Shown here: in pieces, positions 35,138 through 43,755 of the stretch | Layout: each line of letters opens with the position of its first letter | Numbering within the stretch: the first letter of the stretch is position 1 | Program-made: the position numbers and the translations under genes | Assembly: GCA_011523735.1 (NCBI GenBank) | Contig: WTGB01000030.1 | Coordinates: forward strand, 1-64,000 | Direction of reading: 5' to 3' | DNA: 64,000 nt | From: Chloroflexota bacterium | GTDB lineage: Bacteria > Chloroflexota > Anaerolineae > Aggregatilineales > Phototrophicaceae | Notes under the pieces: generated by a model | Databases searched by the model: none | Seen by the model: the letters and a program-made list of their open reading frames with translations, nothing else | What the model was told of the DNA's origin: nothing

Positions 35138-35967
35138 TACAATTCTTCCAGGTGATCGGCGACCCAGTGGTCATAAGCCTTCTGCAGCTTCTTTGTCATT
35201 ACGCCGACTCTGCCGTCACCGATTACTTGGCTGTCAATCTCAACGACGGGGATAATGCCACGACTGCTGCTGGTAAGAAAAGCTTCGCTGAAATGAGGCA
35301 GGTCACTTAACTGTGGCGTTTGCAGGCGGAGCGAAATGATGCCGGTGCAAACCTCGAATACGATTTTGCGGGAGATGCCCGCCAGCACACCGTCGTCTGC
35401 GGTGAACAATTGACTATCCTTGATCGCATAAAAGTTGGACGACAGGCCCTCTAGTATGCCACCTTGCACATCGACCAGGAAAGCTTCATAGATGCCCGCA
35501 GGCATTCCAGATAACAGCGATTCGCGTTGGTGCATCCACTTGCTGGATTTGGCGGCGGGATCGCTTCTCACGGCGGTTGCGGTAGTAGTGCAGCGTACAC
35601 CGCTGCAGATGAGGTCTGACGCTGGCGGCTCAAAGGGTTCAATAGCAAGCGTCAACTCGCCGAGGCTGTGCGCCGGAGCAGAAATCCGAAAACGCACATC
35701 GCCAAAGCCGGAGTCAATAATCATTTGCCGCAATGCTTGCCTGAGGCGGCTGCGGTCCAATGCCAGTACAAAACCCTGGCGCAGCACCGAGTCTTCCAGA
35801 CGGTTGAGGTGGGCGCCTAGCAGCAAGGTCTGTGTTGAATTGTAGGTATTGCAAACAGTGTATACGCCTTCGTATGGCTCATGTTTCGCTGCGTCGCGCA
35901 AGTTTTCTGCTGAGTAGTTGACATCCACTAGACCGTCAACGGTCAGTCGTTTGACTAGGACGGGCAT
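35137..35967 (-). CDS. class IV aminotransferase (BCAT/D-amino-acid/ADC-lyase type)
   Basis: PLP enzyme of fold type IV, 276 aa. The PLP lysine is in SSKWMHQRE, the Glu of the conserved EGLSSNFYAI and the ISRKIVFEV phosphate-binding motif follow, and EAFLTSSSRGIIPVVEID is the family C-terminal motif. The first part (GVYTVCNTYNSTQTLLLGAHLNRLEDS) fits the usual N-terminal domain. Branched-chain aminotransferase, D-alanine aminotransferase and aminodeoxychorismate lyase cannot be separated here. It is followed without a gap by the small unknown gene 34742-35137. Confidence 0.88.
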   Translation of the reverse strand: MPVLVKRLTVDGLVDVNYSAENLRDAAKHEPYEGVYTVCNTYNSTQTLLLGAHLNRLEDSVLRQGFVLALDRSRLRQALRQMIIDSGFGDVRFRISAPAHSLGELTLAIEPFEPPASDLICSGVRCTTTATAVRSDPAAKSSKWMHQRESLLSGMPAGIYEAFLVDVQGGILEGLSSNFYAIKDSQLFTADDGVLAGISRKIVFEVCTGIISLRLQTPQLSDLPHFSEAFLTSSSRGIIPVVEIDSQVIGDGRVGVMTKKLQKAYDHWVADHLEEL

Positions 35968-35982
35968 ACCGAGCTTGCCGAT

Positions 35983-37179
35983 CTAGCGCTGCAACCACTG
36001 TTCGCGGAACACATTCCAATCGGCTTGGTTTAACTGCGCATCGGAATAAATGGCGATGCCTGTTATCAACGGGCGCGTCTCCTCGTCTAGGCGACGCAAA
36101 CCTTCGCTGACGCCATCTAAGGCGTTCGCCATCGTTTCGATCGCCGGGTTGTGCGCATTACTTGCGTCGCCATAATTGGGGATGCTCACGAGGATTTCGG
36201 TGTTGGTTTCCAAGAGATTGACGTATGTCTCGATATGATAGGCGACCCAATTGACGTAATCCAGCAGTTCTTGACGGTAGCTCTGGTACATGAGTAAGAC
36301 AACTTCGTCCGCCGAGACCAGTACGCGCTGCTTGAAATTGGGCGACCACATCGTACTCGGAGCAATGGACGGAATATCCTGCAGTCGAGAATCAGGTGGG
36401 GTCAGATCAGCAGTCACGGCGACCGCGATGGTTTTTTCCGCACCGATGGCGGCGCGGATGCTGTGGATCAGGCGGATGAAATCGTCATTGCCGGAGAACA
36501 TGGGTTTGACATCGAGCAATACACCGTCAAAGCCCAATTGGTCGACCAGCAATCGGGAGAAATCAGCAATGTTTTGGTGTAAATTGGTATCGTCCAGGCG
36601 ATAGCCATCCGCATTGTCGAGATGTGTCCAGATCTCGATCCAGGCGAAGAGCTCTAATTGATCGCTCTTGTCTTTGAAGGTCTCGACAAATCTAGCAACT
36701 GTCCCGCGAGAAGCCATGAACCCGGTGGCGCCCTGTGCGCCGCCTGACCAGCGTTCGTCTATACCGAGCGAGCTGACATAGATATAGGCTTTGCCAATGC
36801 GGTGTTCAAGCAAGCGATTTACAAATTCGCCCAGGGCTGCATCGTCGAGATCGCCGTAGACCCACGTTCGATCCAGCCAAATGGCATTATTCAGTGGCAA
36901 CTGCTCCACGTTACGATTGAACAGCGCTCCGATTAACAGACCGGAAGCCACTACGATGCCGGCGGCTGCTCCGACTCTAAGCCGATTGCGGGGAGCGAGC
37001 AAGGCGGACAAGCGTATTGCGCGTTGGCGCCCAAGGTGGCCGCTGCCGCTTCTTGCGCCGGTTTCGCCGCCCGAAGTGGGCAGCAATTTTGCGATTAACA
37101 ATACGACGGGATTGACGAGTGTTCGAAGTCCGCGCCCGGAAGATGAAGTTCCAGGGGCTGAACCACGGGTCATGGGCAT
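35983..37179 (-). CDS. membrane-anchored TIM-barrel (glycoside-hydrolase-like) protein
   Basis: A 398-residue protein with an N-terminal membrane helix (VGAAAGIVVASGLLIGALF, about residues 70-88) and an extracytoplasmic barrel-like domain. The domain reads FVNRLLEHRIGKAYIYVSSLG, LFAWIEIWTH, LGFDGVLLDVKPM, KTIAVAVTADLTP, DEVVLLMYQSY and TGIAIYSDAQL, i.e. the strand pattern of GH18-like or DUF4015-type barrels with acidic residues at strand ends (DGVLLDVKP). Catalytic function is not demonstrated. Start could be M1 or M3 (MTRGSAPG). Gene order suggests transcription with the aminotransferase downstream. Confidence 0.7.
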   Translation of the reverse strand: MPMTRGSAPGTSSSGRGLRTLVNPVVLLIAKLLPTSGGETGARSGSGHLGRQRAIRLSALLAPRNRLRVGAAAGIVVASGLLIGALFNRNVEQLPLNNAIWLDRTWVYGDLDDAALGEFVNRLLEHRIGKAYIYVSSLGIDERWSGGAQGATGFMASRGTVARFVETFKDKSDQLELFAWIEIWTHLDNADGYRLDDTNLHQNIADFSRLLVDQLGFDGVLLDVKPMFSGNDDFIRLIHSIRAAIGAEKTIAVAVTADLTPPDSRLQDIPSIAPSTMWSPNFKQRVLVSADEVVLLMYQSYRQELLDYVNWVAYHIETYVNLLETNTEILVSIPNYGDASNAHNPAIETMANALDGVSEGLRRLDEETRPLITGIAIYSDAQLNQADWNVFREQWLQR

Positions 37180-37265
37180 GGAAACATCCGAAAGGTCGTT
37201 TCACATTCGATTAGTTTCCATTGTAGCACAGATCGTATTCCATACTTTAGAGCTAGGCGCCGGCT

Positions 37266-37748
37266 TCAGCCAAAGGGCAAGATGAACCCGAAGTTCATCT
37301 TCTCAACCAAAGGCGGTCCCAGGATCAAGGTCCCGACGACGGCGGCTGCACCTGCCGACAGCAAGACCGCGCCCGCCGCCACGTCCTTCGCTGTTTTTGC
37401 CAGTGGGTGATAGGACTGTGAAGTCAGATTGACTGCCGCTTCTATGGCGCCGTTGACGAACTCGGTTATCCAAACCAGCGCAATGGCAAGACTTATCACA
37501 GCCCAGCTATTCGCATCTATGCCAAGCCACAAACCTATTCCCAGGACGGCCAGGGTCGCGAGAACCATGATACGTGTATTCTTCTGATAACGTAGCATGT
37601 AAACGCAACCTGCCAGGGCATAGACGAGGCTTTTTAATCGATTCGCGCTGGCGTTATAGCTGTGAGCGGCGGGATCCCTTTCTGTCGCGCGGCGGGAGTG
37701 ATCCCGCAATCGCTCAAGCCTGTTTGGTCCTCTCATATCTTTCGACAA
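37266..37748 (-). CDS. dgkA: diacylglycerol/undecaprenol kinase (DgkA family)
   Basis: Small membrane kinase of the DgkA family phosphorylating diacylglycerol or undecaprenol. The signature is ITEFVNGAIEAAVNLTSQSYHPLAKTAKDVAAGAVLL, with three transmembrane segments in the 160 aa. The N-terminal 30 residues (RDHSRRATERDPAAHSYN) are longer than usual; their DNA contains a GCGGGATC (37669-37676) / GATCCCGC (37700-37707) inverted repeat. The start overlaps ybeY by 35 bases; an alternative start MRGPNRL is at 37736. Together with pgpH and ybeY this is the familiar pgpH-ybeY-dgkA order of Gram-positive genomes. Confidence 0.9.
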   Translation of the reverse strand: MSKDMRGPNRLERLRDHSRRATERDPAAHSYNASANRLKSLVYALAGCVYMLRYQKNTRIMVLATLAVLGIGLWLGIDANSWAVISLAIALVWITEFVNGAIEAAVNLTSQSYHPLAKTAKDVAAGAVLLSAGAAAVVGTLILGPPLVEKMNFGFILPFG

Positions 37749-38199
37749 TCGCGCTGCTTATGCCCAAACTTTCTAGCGCATTTGCCTGGGCTAGCCACAT
37801 ACGACCACATGCTTCTGTTGTGTCGTGCTTATATCCCAGCAAATGCAGTGTACCGTGAATGACAAGAAGGCAGAGCGTATCCGCAAGACCAACACCTTTC
37901 GCTTCAGCTTGCGCTGCCGCATACTCGGGGGCAATAAGTATGTCGCCCAGATAACTTTGCTCCTGACCTATTTCCTCAGGCAATGCGGACGCGGCAAAAG
38001 CCAACACATCTGTCGCGGCATTGACTTGACGATGACGCCGATTGAATTCGCGCAAGGTCTCTGTGCTTGTAATGACAATCGTCAGGCTCGCGCTGCGATA
38101 AGCGGGATGCTGGTCGAGAACGGTCTGCGCTGCGCGTTTCAGGCGCTCTTCGCCCAAGGCGTACTCGTCCGGATTCTGCAATTGGATGTGTGAAGCCAC
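37714..38199 (-). CDS. ybeY: rRNA maturation factor / endoribonuclease YbeY
   Basis: Metal-dependent endoribonuclease for 16S rRNA 3' maturation and ribosome quality control. The zinc motif is HGTLHLLGYKHDTTEA: His-x3-His-x5-His with Lys in place of the usual Asp before the third His. NRRHRQVNAATDVLAFA matches the N-terminal conserved TDVLSF-type motif. Length of 161 aa is typical. It starts six bases after pgpH's stop (38205) and overlaps dgkA, within one operon. Confidence 0.93.
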   Translation of the reverse strand: MASHIQLQNPDEYALGEERLKRAAQTVLDQHPAYRSASLTIVITSTETLREFNRRHRQVNAATDVLAFAASALPEEIGQEQSYLGDILIAPEYAAAQAEAKGVGLADTLCLLVIHGTLHLLGYKHDTTEACGRMWLAQANALESLGISSAIVERYERTKQA

Positions 38200-38204
38200 A
38201 CCGG

Positions 38205-40646
38205 CTAATCCAATTCGTCGGCAGGCTTGAACGCCTGCTTAGTCTGCGATCTGATTCCATTGCGCTTGGGCAGGACCGGAACATCCGCCAAGGGTTCGTC
38301 GTCTTCCATGACGATGGATTCCCCAGGCTCGTCGGCTTTTGGAGGTTTCGGTCCCGTCAACTGCTTCTCGTCTGCGTCCTGACCTGCATCTGTATCCACC
38401 GCATGTACAAAGGATGTAGTGGATGCTGCCGCTTTCTCGCTTTTATTCGCGGGGGCGAGCGGTGCGACCGATTCGGCGGCTGCGGGCTCCTTCCTGACTA
38501 CAGGCGCTCCGTTGCCACCGTGAGGCTCTTGTTGTACCGCTATTGCGTAGTCCAAACGCGGATGGAACAAGCCGCGGAAAATATCGACGAAAGTCTCTTC
38601 GATCGTGTGTAATTCGTTAAGCGTAAGATTGGAGTTGTCCAATTGACCGGAAGTGCGTTTGCCCTCGATTATATTATGCACTAGCTCGGCGATTTCCTGG
38701 TTCGTTTGTGGTTTGATCGCGCGAGCAGCGGATTCGCAACTATCCGCCATCATCAGAATAGCAGTTTCGCGACTCTGTGGAATGGGACCCGGATAGCTGA
38801 AATCGGCGGGGTCGACGCTATTTTCATCGCCGGCGGCTGCCAGCGCCCGTTGATAAAAGACGTAGACTTGAGTCTCGCCGTGGTGCTCGCGAATAAACTC
38901 GCGAATTCGGTTTGGCAGGTTGAATTTCTTGGCAATCTGGTCGCCTTCAATGACGTGGCTAATAATGATATCCGCACTACGGTAGGGATCATCAAGAGCA
39001 TCATGCGGGTTTTGAATATGCAGCTGGTTTTCGGTAAAGAAAAACGGATTACTCATCTTGCCGATGTCATGGTACAGCGATGCAACATGGGTCACCTGCG
39101 TGTCTGCTCCAATTGCCTGGGCAGCCTGTTCAGCCAGGTTGGCAACTTGCAGAGAATGCTGATAGGTGCCTGGCGCTTCGCGCAGTAGGCGTTGCAACAG
39201 TGGTTTGCTCGGCTGGCTCAAATCCATCAAACGGAAGGGAGTGGCCAGATTCAGCGATACTGTCAGCACGTACATCACGCCAAATGAGGCAGTCGGCACG
39301 ATGAGCAAACCGCTGAAAAACGCTTGCAGCATATTGTAGGCGTCGTTGGATTGGAAGCCGATCTGGAGCGCGAAGATCGCGACTACAGCTGCTTTCGCCA
39401 AGCCGACAAACAAACCGGCCAAGAAATAATTGTTAAGACGCCCAGCATTTCTCAGGCTCAATATTGCGCCGATATTGCCAGCCGCAACCAAACTGGCGAT
39501 TTCCAGAGACGGACTACGGCTGAGCAAACCGCTGAGAAAAGCAAAGCCGATGGCGACGACGATGGCGAGGTTGGGTGTGCTTATTGCCACATATACGATT
39601 CCAAGCGCAGCTGCCGGTATCAGGTATATATTGGCGCTGCCAAAGGCTCGCATAGTTGCCAGCGCGACCAGGAAAAGCATAGCTATCAGCAGGAGATTTG
39701 CGCTGTCAGGCGACAACAAGCGGGCTTCAAACCGGCTTATATAAAGACCCAGAAAGAAGGTTACCAGTGTACTGGCTACGAGGGCACGCAGAATCCTCGC
39801 GCCGCGATTGCCTGTCTGCGCCAGCAAGCCCAATTCTTGCAGCGCTTCGAGGGAAAGCGCGTCTATGCGCTGCCCGGCCGGAGCAACAATCTGGCCCGCA
39901 ATGAAATTTCGCTGCTGATCCTCGACTTTGGCGAGCGCCTCAGCCTGGTTAATCGCCGTCTGATCTGGATTTTCAAAGGTATTGGCGCGTATCAAATCAG
40001 ACGTGATTTCGGTAACAATTTGGCTTTGCTGTTCGGTCAAACGGAGGCTAACTTGATTTGGAAGCTGCTCACGTGCCCGATTCAAATCCGCAGCGCGTAT
40101 CTCATCACTCATGACGCGCTCCAGGACAAGAACTATCTCGTTGCGCACTTGCGTCCAGCTTTCTTCAGGCAGTTGCAGGATCGCTTCCGGGGTATCTTCG
40201 TCTCCGTCCAGTTGCAGGGATGTTATCGCCTGAATATCCGCGACCTGCTGTTCCAGAGAGGCGAAGGAATCGGCGCGTACATTGTCGATATAGTTGAGGA
40301 TTTTTTCTGAAAGATCACGCTGGCGCCGGGCGACGCTAGGATCTGCCGGTGAGAATACTGTTGGCACCTGCGCCAGTACATTCGTTCGTTCCTGCTCGGT
40401 GAGAATCGCGCTGAGGAAGGACCTTTCTTCCCGGGCAATAATATCCTCGGTAGGGACTCGGCCGATGCCCAAGTTTGATGTGCTATTGAATCGTAGGAAG
40501 ATATCGTCAAGGGCGATAATAAGCGTACAGCAGAGAGCGAAAATTACCGCTGCAATTAGAACCAACAGAAGATGCGCTGCCGCCTCCGTCCTTTGTGGAC
40601 GGATTTTAAAGCGTTCTTCGAGCAGATCGGCGACGTGGACAACCAC
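38205..40646 (-). CDS. pgpH: PgpH-like seven-helix HD hydrolase (c-di-AMP phosphodiesterase type)
   Basis: Large membrane protein (813 aa) with the architecture of PgpH: an N-terminal helix (LVLIAAVIFALCCTLIIALDD), a long extracytoplasmic 7TMR-HDED-like domain, seven helices and a cytoplasmic HD domain. The HD signature HSLQVANLAEQAA ... YHDIGKM begins around residue 500 and EFIREHHGE, ILMMADSCESA and FSYPGPIPQSRETAIL follow. In the family this domain hydrolyses cyclic di-AMP. The C-terminal tail of about 110 residues is low-complexity and acidic (EDDEPLADVPVLP). Positioned between yqeY and ybeY, as in many Gram-positive bacteria. Confidence 0.9.
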   Translation of the reverse strand: MVVHVADLLEERFKIRPQRTEAAAHLLLVLIAAVIFALCCTLIIALDDIFLRFNSTSNLGIGRVPTEDIIAREERSFLSAILTEQERTNVLAQVPTVFSPADPSVARRQRDLSEKILNYIDNVRADSFASLEQQVADIQAITSLQLDGDEDTPEAILQLPEESWTQVRNEIVLVLERVMSDEIRAADLNRAREQLPNQVSLRLTEQQSQIVTEITSDLIRANTFENPDQTAINQAEALAKVEDQQRNFIAGQIVAPAGQRIDALSLEALQELGLLAQTGNRGARILRALVASTLVTFFLGLYISRFEARLLSPDSANLLLIAMLFLVALATMRAFGSANIYLIPAAALGIVYVAISTPNLAIVVAIGFAFLSGLLSRSPSLEIASLVAAGNIGAILSLRNAGRLNNYFLAGLFVGLAKAAVVAIFALQIGFQSNDAYNMLQAFFSGLLIVPTASFGVMYVLTVSLNLATPFRLMDLSQPSKPLLQRLLREAPGTYQHSLQVANLAEQAAQAIGADTQVTHVASLYHDIGKMSNPFFFTENQLHIQNPHDALDDPYRSADIIISHVIEGDQIAKKFNLPNRIREFIREHHGETQVYVFYQRALAAAGDENSVDPADFSYPGPIPQSRETAILMMADSCESAARAIKPQTNQEIAELVHNIIEGKRTSGQLDNSNLTLNELHTIEETFVDIFRGLFHPRLDYAIAVQQEPHGGNGAPVVRKEPAAAESVAPLAPANKSEKAAASTTSFVHAVDTDAGQDADEKQLTGPKPPKADEPGESIVMEDDEPLADVPVLPKRNGIRSQTKQAFKPADELD

Positions 40647-40649
40647 AGT

Positions 40650-41096
40650 CTAACTCAGCAACTCTCTTACCAGCGCGTTGATCGCTTTTCCATCGGCCAG
40701 TCCACGCAGGCGCGGCATAACGACAGCCATGACTTGTCCCAATTCCTTTGTGGATGTGGCGCCGACTTCCGCAATCGCCTCTTCTACGATAGGACGCAAC
40801 TCCTTCTCGGTTAACTGCTGGGGCAGGAATTCCTCAGTCACAGCCAATTCGAAGCGTTCGCTTGCGGCTTCTTCAGGACGACCGGCGCTTTCTAATTCCG
40901 AAATTGTCTCGCGGCGTTTTTTCGCTTCTCTGCGAAGAATGTCCAAGACGGCTTCATCATTCAGCGTCTTGCGCTCATCAATTTCAACCTGCTTAATGGC
41001 GCTCTGCAACAATCGAATCGCGTTTCGGCGCTCCCTATTCTTCGCCTTCATCGCATCCTTGAGGGCTTCTTGCAATTGCTGCTTTGGGTTAGACAT
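40650..41096 (-). CDS. YqeY/GatB-tail domain protein
   Basis: A 148-residue cytosolic protein of the YqeY family, homologous to the C-terminal tail domain of GatB. The N-terminus LKDAMKAKNRERRNAIRLLQSAIKQVEIDER and the C-terminus LGQVMAVVMPRLRGLADGKAINALVRELL are the canonical ends (this last helix normally reads KGRADGKxVNxxVKELL). A role in aminoacylation or tRNA-dependent amidation is suggested by homology only. It lies three bases after the mtaB and before the pgpH start codons, in the same operon. Confidence 0.92.
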   Translation of the reverse strand: MSNPKQQLQEALKDAMKAKNRERRNAIRLLQSAIKQVEIDERKTLNDEAVLDILRREAKKRRETISELESAGRPEEAASERFELAVTEEFLPQQLTEKELRPIVEEAIAEVGATSTKELGQVMAVVMPRLRGLADGKAINALVRELLS

Positions 41097-41115
41097 CGCA
41101 ATTTTCTAACTTTGA

Positions 41116-42462
41116 CTATCTTGGTACGCTGTGGTCAGATGTGGACGAAACACTTAGGTCGAGCAAGTTTGAGATTGATACGTTCTCTTCCACTTTACCA
41201 TGAATCTCACCGTCAGTGTATGTGTTGAGTTTGGTATTGGTGATGATATTGCTCAAGTTTCGGGGATGTACCGCGCGAACGCGCAAGTAATTGTCGGTGT
41301 AGCCCGTGTTGATGAAGCCCTCCGGTGTGGCGCCGATGACTTGCTCCCAGAGTACCGATTGTTGCGTACCCAACAGCCGCTCAGAGAAACATCGCTCCAT
41401 TGCCTGAGATATAGCAAGCAGCTTGGCGCTGCGGGCTTTCTTGACGCGGTTGCCGATCTGGTGTCTCATGCGGCTGGCTGGCGTACCGGGTCGGCTGCTG
41501 TAACGAAAGACGTGGAGACCTTCGAATTCCATCTCGCGGATAAAGCGCTCTGATTCAGCAAACTCGCCTTCGGATTCGCCGGGGAATCCGACAATGACAT
41601 CGGTTGTAATACGCAGCTCTGGAATCAAAGCGCGGGCGGACGCAATCAGCGCGCGAAACTGTTTCTGATTCGTGTGCCGGCGCATGCGCTTGAGCGTGGC
41701 ATCGCAGCCGCTTTGCAACGGTAAATGCAAATGGCGACACAGTCGGCGATCCTGCCACAGGGCAAAGAATCCCGGCCTCAGATCCCAGGGCTCAAGCGAC
41801 GATAGGCGGATCCGCGGCATTGTCGTCTCCGCCAGCAAGGCTTCCACGAGATTTCTAAGTCCGTGACGGTCACCAAAGTCATAACCGTAACTGCCCAGAT
41901 GGACGCCTGTAAGCACCGCTTCCTGATAGCCGCAGCGCTGTAGATATTTCACTTCACGCAGGACATCACTGATGGAACGGCTGCGCCCTGCGCCGCGCGC
42001 AATTGTCGTGACACAGAAGGTGCAGGCGTTGTCACAACCATCTTGCACTTTTACGAATGCGCGCGTCTTCCCAAAACTGCCTGTTCCCGCCCCTCCCTCA
42101 AGCGGCTCTACGTCAAATTCGTCAACAGATTCTCCAGTGATCTGCGCTACCAGTTGAGATTTTCTGCTGTTATTAACGATACGCTGGACGCCCGGCAGAT
42201 GGCGGATGTCGTCCGGCGCGATCTGGGCATAACATCCCGTAACGGTGGTATTGCCCTGCAGGTTGGCTCGCTGGAAATCGCGTATCAGCTTGCGGCTTGT
42301 TTTGGTCGCCTCGTTGGTAACGGCGCAAGTATTAAGGACGAAGTGGTCGGCTTCTTCGGGCGAAGCAACGATCTCATGTCCCAAGGCGATAAACTGTCGC
42401 GCCATCGTGTCGATTTCGCTCTGGTTGAGTCGACAGCCGACCATACGCAGATAAACCTTCAT
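41116..42462 (-). CDS. mtaB: tRNA t6A37 methylthiotransferase
   Basis: Radical-SAM methylthiotransferase that converts N6-threonylcarbamoyladenosine at position 37 to its 2-methylthio form. The N-terminal UPF0004 cluster has C11, with CAVTNEATKTSRKLIR and VTGCYAQ, and the radical-SAM cluster is CDNACTFC. The TRAM-like tail is represented by LWEQVIGATPEGFINTGYTDNYLRVRAV. A 448-aa length fits MtaB rather than MiaB. A start overlap of four bases with the upstream gene at 42459 ties it to the operon. Confidence 0.94.
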   Translation of the reverse strand: MKVYLRMVGCRLNQSEIDTMARQFIALGHEIVASPEEADHFVLNTCAVTNEATKTSRKLIRDFQRANLQGNTTVTGCYAQIAPDDIRHLPGVQRIVNNSRKSQLVAQITGESVDEFDVEPLEGGAGTGSFGKTRAFVKVQDGCDNACTFCVTTIARGAGRSRSISDVLREVKYLQRCGYQEAVLTGVHLGSYGYDFGDRHGLRNLVEALLAETTMPRIRLSSLEPWDLRPGFFALWQDRRLCRHLHLPLQSGCDATLKRMRRHTNQKQFRALIASARALIPELRITTDVIVGFPGESEGEFAESERFIREMEFEGLHVFRYSSRPGTPASRMRHQIGNRVKKARSAKLLAISQAMERCFSERLLGTQQSVLWEQVIGATPEGFINTGYTDNYLRVRAVHPRNLSNIITNTKLNTYTDGEIHGKVEENVSISNLLDLSVSSTSDHSVPR

Positions 42463-43379
42463 AGCCTGACATCCTCACTGCCTGATTCAGCCGGACTGTA
42501 GACAATCATGTCGTCGAAGCGGACAACAAGGCCCCCGCCTCCGGTCGCGGTTGACTGCGCAATCATTCCAAGCCTCCCGGTACGACTCCTGTCGTCATGA
42601 AAAGTATCTTGCAAGCTGCCATCGATGCATTCGCCGCCAGCGTACGTGCTGGCAGTTGTCCTGTCATCAGGAATACATAGCTGAACGGCTGAGCCATTGA
42701 TGAAGAACTGATAGCTTGAGCCCCGAGCGCGAATGCGAATTGTGTTCTCCGCGCCAATGCCCTGAGTGATGTGAGGCGAAGCGATCCACGCGCTCAACGC
42801 CGTCGTCGCGCCTGCTTCCGTCTGCCACAATGAATAGTAGCCATCGCTGCTAATCATGAAGGCGCGGTAGCTGGTAGCCTGACGCTGATCAAGCGCTTGC
42901 CGAAGCGCCGCGCCAACTAGTGGCGCAAGCTCGCTAATTCCACAGAGCAGGACCGCTGGAAGTGTGCAATCGTCTTCTTTCCGGTTCTCAACGTGGAAGA
43001 CGAGTCCAAAAGCGTTGTCTAAGGGACCATCATACGCGACTGCGGTGACGGTTGCATCAAAGTCAGCGAATCGTGGACCGGTGGCTGACCAGGCGGCAGT
43101 TTGTGGAACACCCACCGCGATTTCCAGTTGCTCAGCGACAATCTGGGCGCTTTGAGGACCCCTGAACAAATCCCAGTCATCGTTGAAAGCGGCAAAGGTG
43201 GACACATAAAGCAATTCCCCATCCTCGCCTACAAGCGCTTCGGTCGGCTTTGTCAGCGCGTTGTGCATTAAGTTTGCCGCTGTCACGGCGAGCATCAGAC
43301 AGATGCAAAAGGCAAGAATACGCCAAGTCGCGGACAGGCGTCGATGGCGAAAATTGGACGATCGACTGGAACTTAACAC
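42459..43379 (-). CDS. membrane-anchored protein with a concanavalin-like/DUF1080-type domain
   Basis: An N-terminal basic stretch and one hydrophobic helix (LAFCICLMLAVTAANLMHNAL) anchor a 306-aa protein that faces outward. Its body has strand-rich features: VDFDATVTAVAYDGPLDNAFGLVFHVENR, DGYYSLWQTEAG, NTIRIRARGSSYQFFINGSAVQLCIPDD and GRLGMIAQSTATGGGGLVVRFDDMIVY. The last sequence is the closing strand of LamG/DUF1080-like folds that bind sugars. Family-level function is unknown. It ends in the mtaB start (ATGA overlap) and probably begins the operon. Confidence 0.72.
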   Translation of the reverse strand: MLSSSRSSNFRHRRLSATWRILAFCICLMLAVTAANLMHNALTKPTEALVGEDGELLYVSTFAAFNDDWDLFRGPQSAQIVAEQLEIAVGVPQTAAWSATGPRFADFDATVTAVAYDGPLDNAFGLVFHVENRKEDDCTLPAVLLCGISELAPLVGAALRQALDQRQATSYRAFMISSDGYYSLWQTEAGATTALSAWIASPHITQGIGAENTIRIRARGSSYQFFINGSAVQLCIPDDRTTASTYAGGECIDGSLQDTFHDDRSRTGRLGMIAQSTATGGGGLVVRFDDMIVYSPAESGSEDVRL

Positions 43380-43520
43380 ATGCAGAGCCGAGGCGCTTCG
43401 CCTTCAAACTTCACAATTTTAACATAGGGTCTGAACGCCGTAAACGATAAGCAAAGGCCTACCACATGTTGCCTAGCGACGGATGTTTGTCCGTCAAAGA
43501 TGGGAGCACGATAAATGTCC

Positions 43521-43550
43521 TTGACAGCCTTGAGTATTCTTTGGTAGAGT
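43521..43550 (+). promoter_or_regulatory. promoter of the Thr/Ile/Met leader and aspartate kinase
   Basis: TTGACA at 43521-43526 is a perfect -35, and TAGAGT at 43545-43550 (four of six) is the best -10 at 18-base spacing. Transcription would begin near 43557, 25 bases before the leader ATG. A second TTGACA at 43553-43558 lacks a good -10. Confidence 0.55.
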
Positions 43551-43581
43551 AGTTGACAGATTGAGGCGAACCGGATTAACC

Positions 43582-43674
43582 ATGCCGAGAGCAGCCAATA
43601 TCATCACTACTACGACTATGACCATGACTATGATGCGCAATAGCGCGCAACGTGGAGGTTTTGGTTTGTTGTAG
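43582..43674 (+). CDS. Thr/Ile/Met leader peptide (30 aa) of the aspartate kinase attenuator
   Basis: A 31-codon frame from ATG 43582 to TAG 43672-43674. Its residues 7-18 are IITTTTMTMTMM, i.e. two Ile, six Thr and four Met codons in twelve, followed by RNSAQRGGFGLL. Those three amino acids are end products of the aspartate family pathway, the pathway that aspartate kinase opens. It resembles the role of the thrL leader of enteric bacteria in composition and position, although the sequences are not homologous. A leader ribosome site is weak. Confidence 0.85.
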   Translation: MPRAANIITTTTMTMTMMRNSAQRGGFGLL

Positions 43675-43718
43675 TCGGAAAGAAACGAGCAGCAAACGGG
43701 CGTGTGGAAAACCTTCAC
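43652..43718 (+). promoter_or_regulatory. anti-terminator of the aspartate kinase attenuator
   Basis: GTGGAGGTTTT (43652-43662) pairs with AAAACCTTCAC (43708-43718), eleven consecutive pairs including one G-T. The second arm includes the first bases of the terminator's right arm (43716-43723), so the hairpins exclude each other. The first arm lies inside the leader frame, after the Thr/Ile/Met codons and before the stop. A ribosome at the stop would hide it; one stalled at the Thr/Met run would not. Confidence 0.78.
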
Positions 43719-43730
43719 ACGCCTTTTTTA
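43699..43730 (+). terminator. intrinsic terminator of the aspartate kinase attenuator
   Basis: GGCGTGTG (43699-43706) pairs perfectly with CACACGCC (43716-43723), with a nine-base loop GAAAACCTT, followed by TTTTTTTA (43724-43731). It ends 25 bases before the aspartate kinase start codon, which has AGAAGGG as ribosome site. Together with the leader peptide and the 11-bp anti-terminator it completes an attenuator. Confidence 0.88.
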
Positions 43731-43755
43731 TTTTCGCCAGAGAAGGGATAACGCA

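Noticed and set aside
39324-40310. 328-residue open frame antisense to pgpH
   Set aside because: Its residues are a shadow of the clearly conserved HD-hydrolase on the other strand, with many Gln/Arg/Cys and no family likeness.
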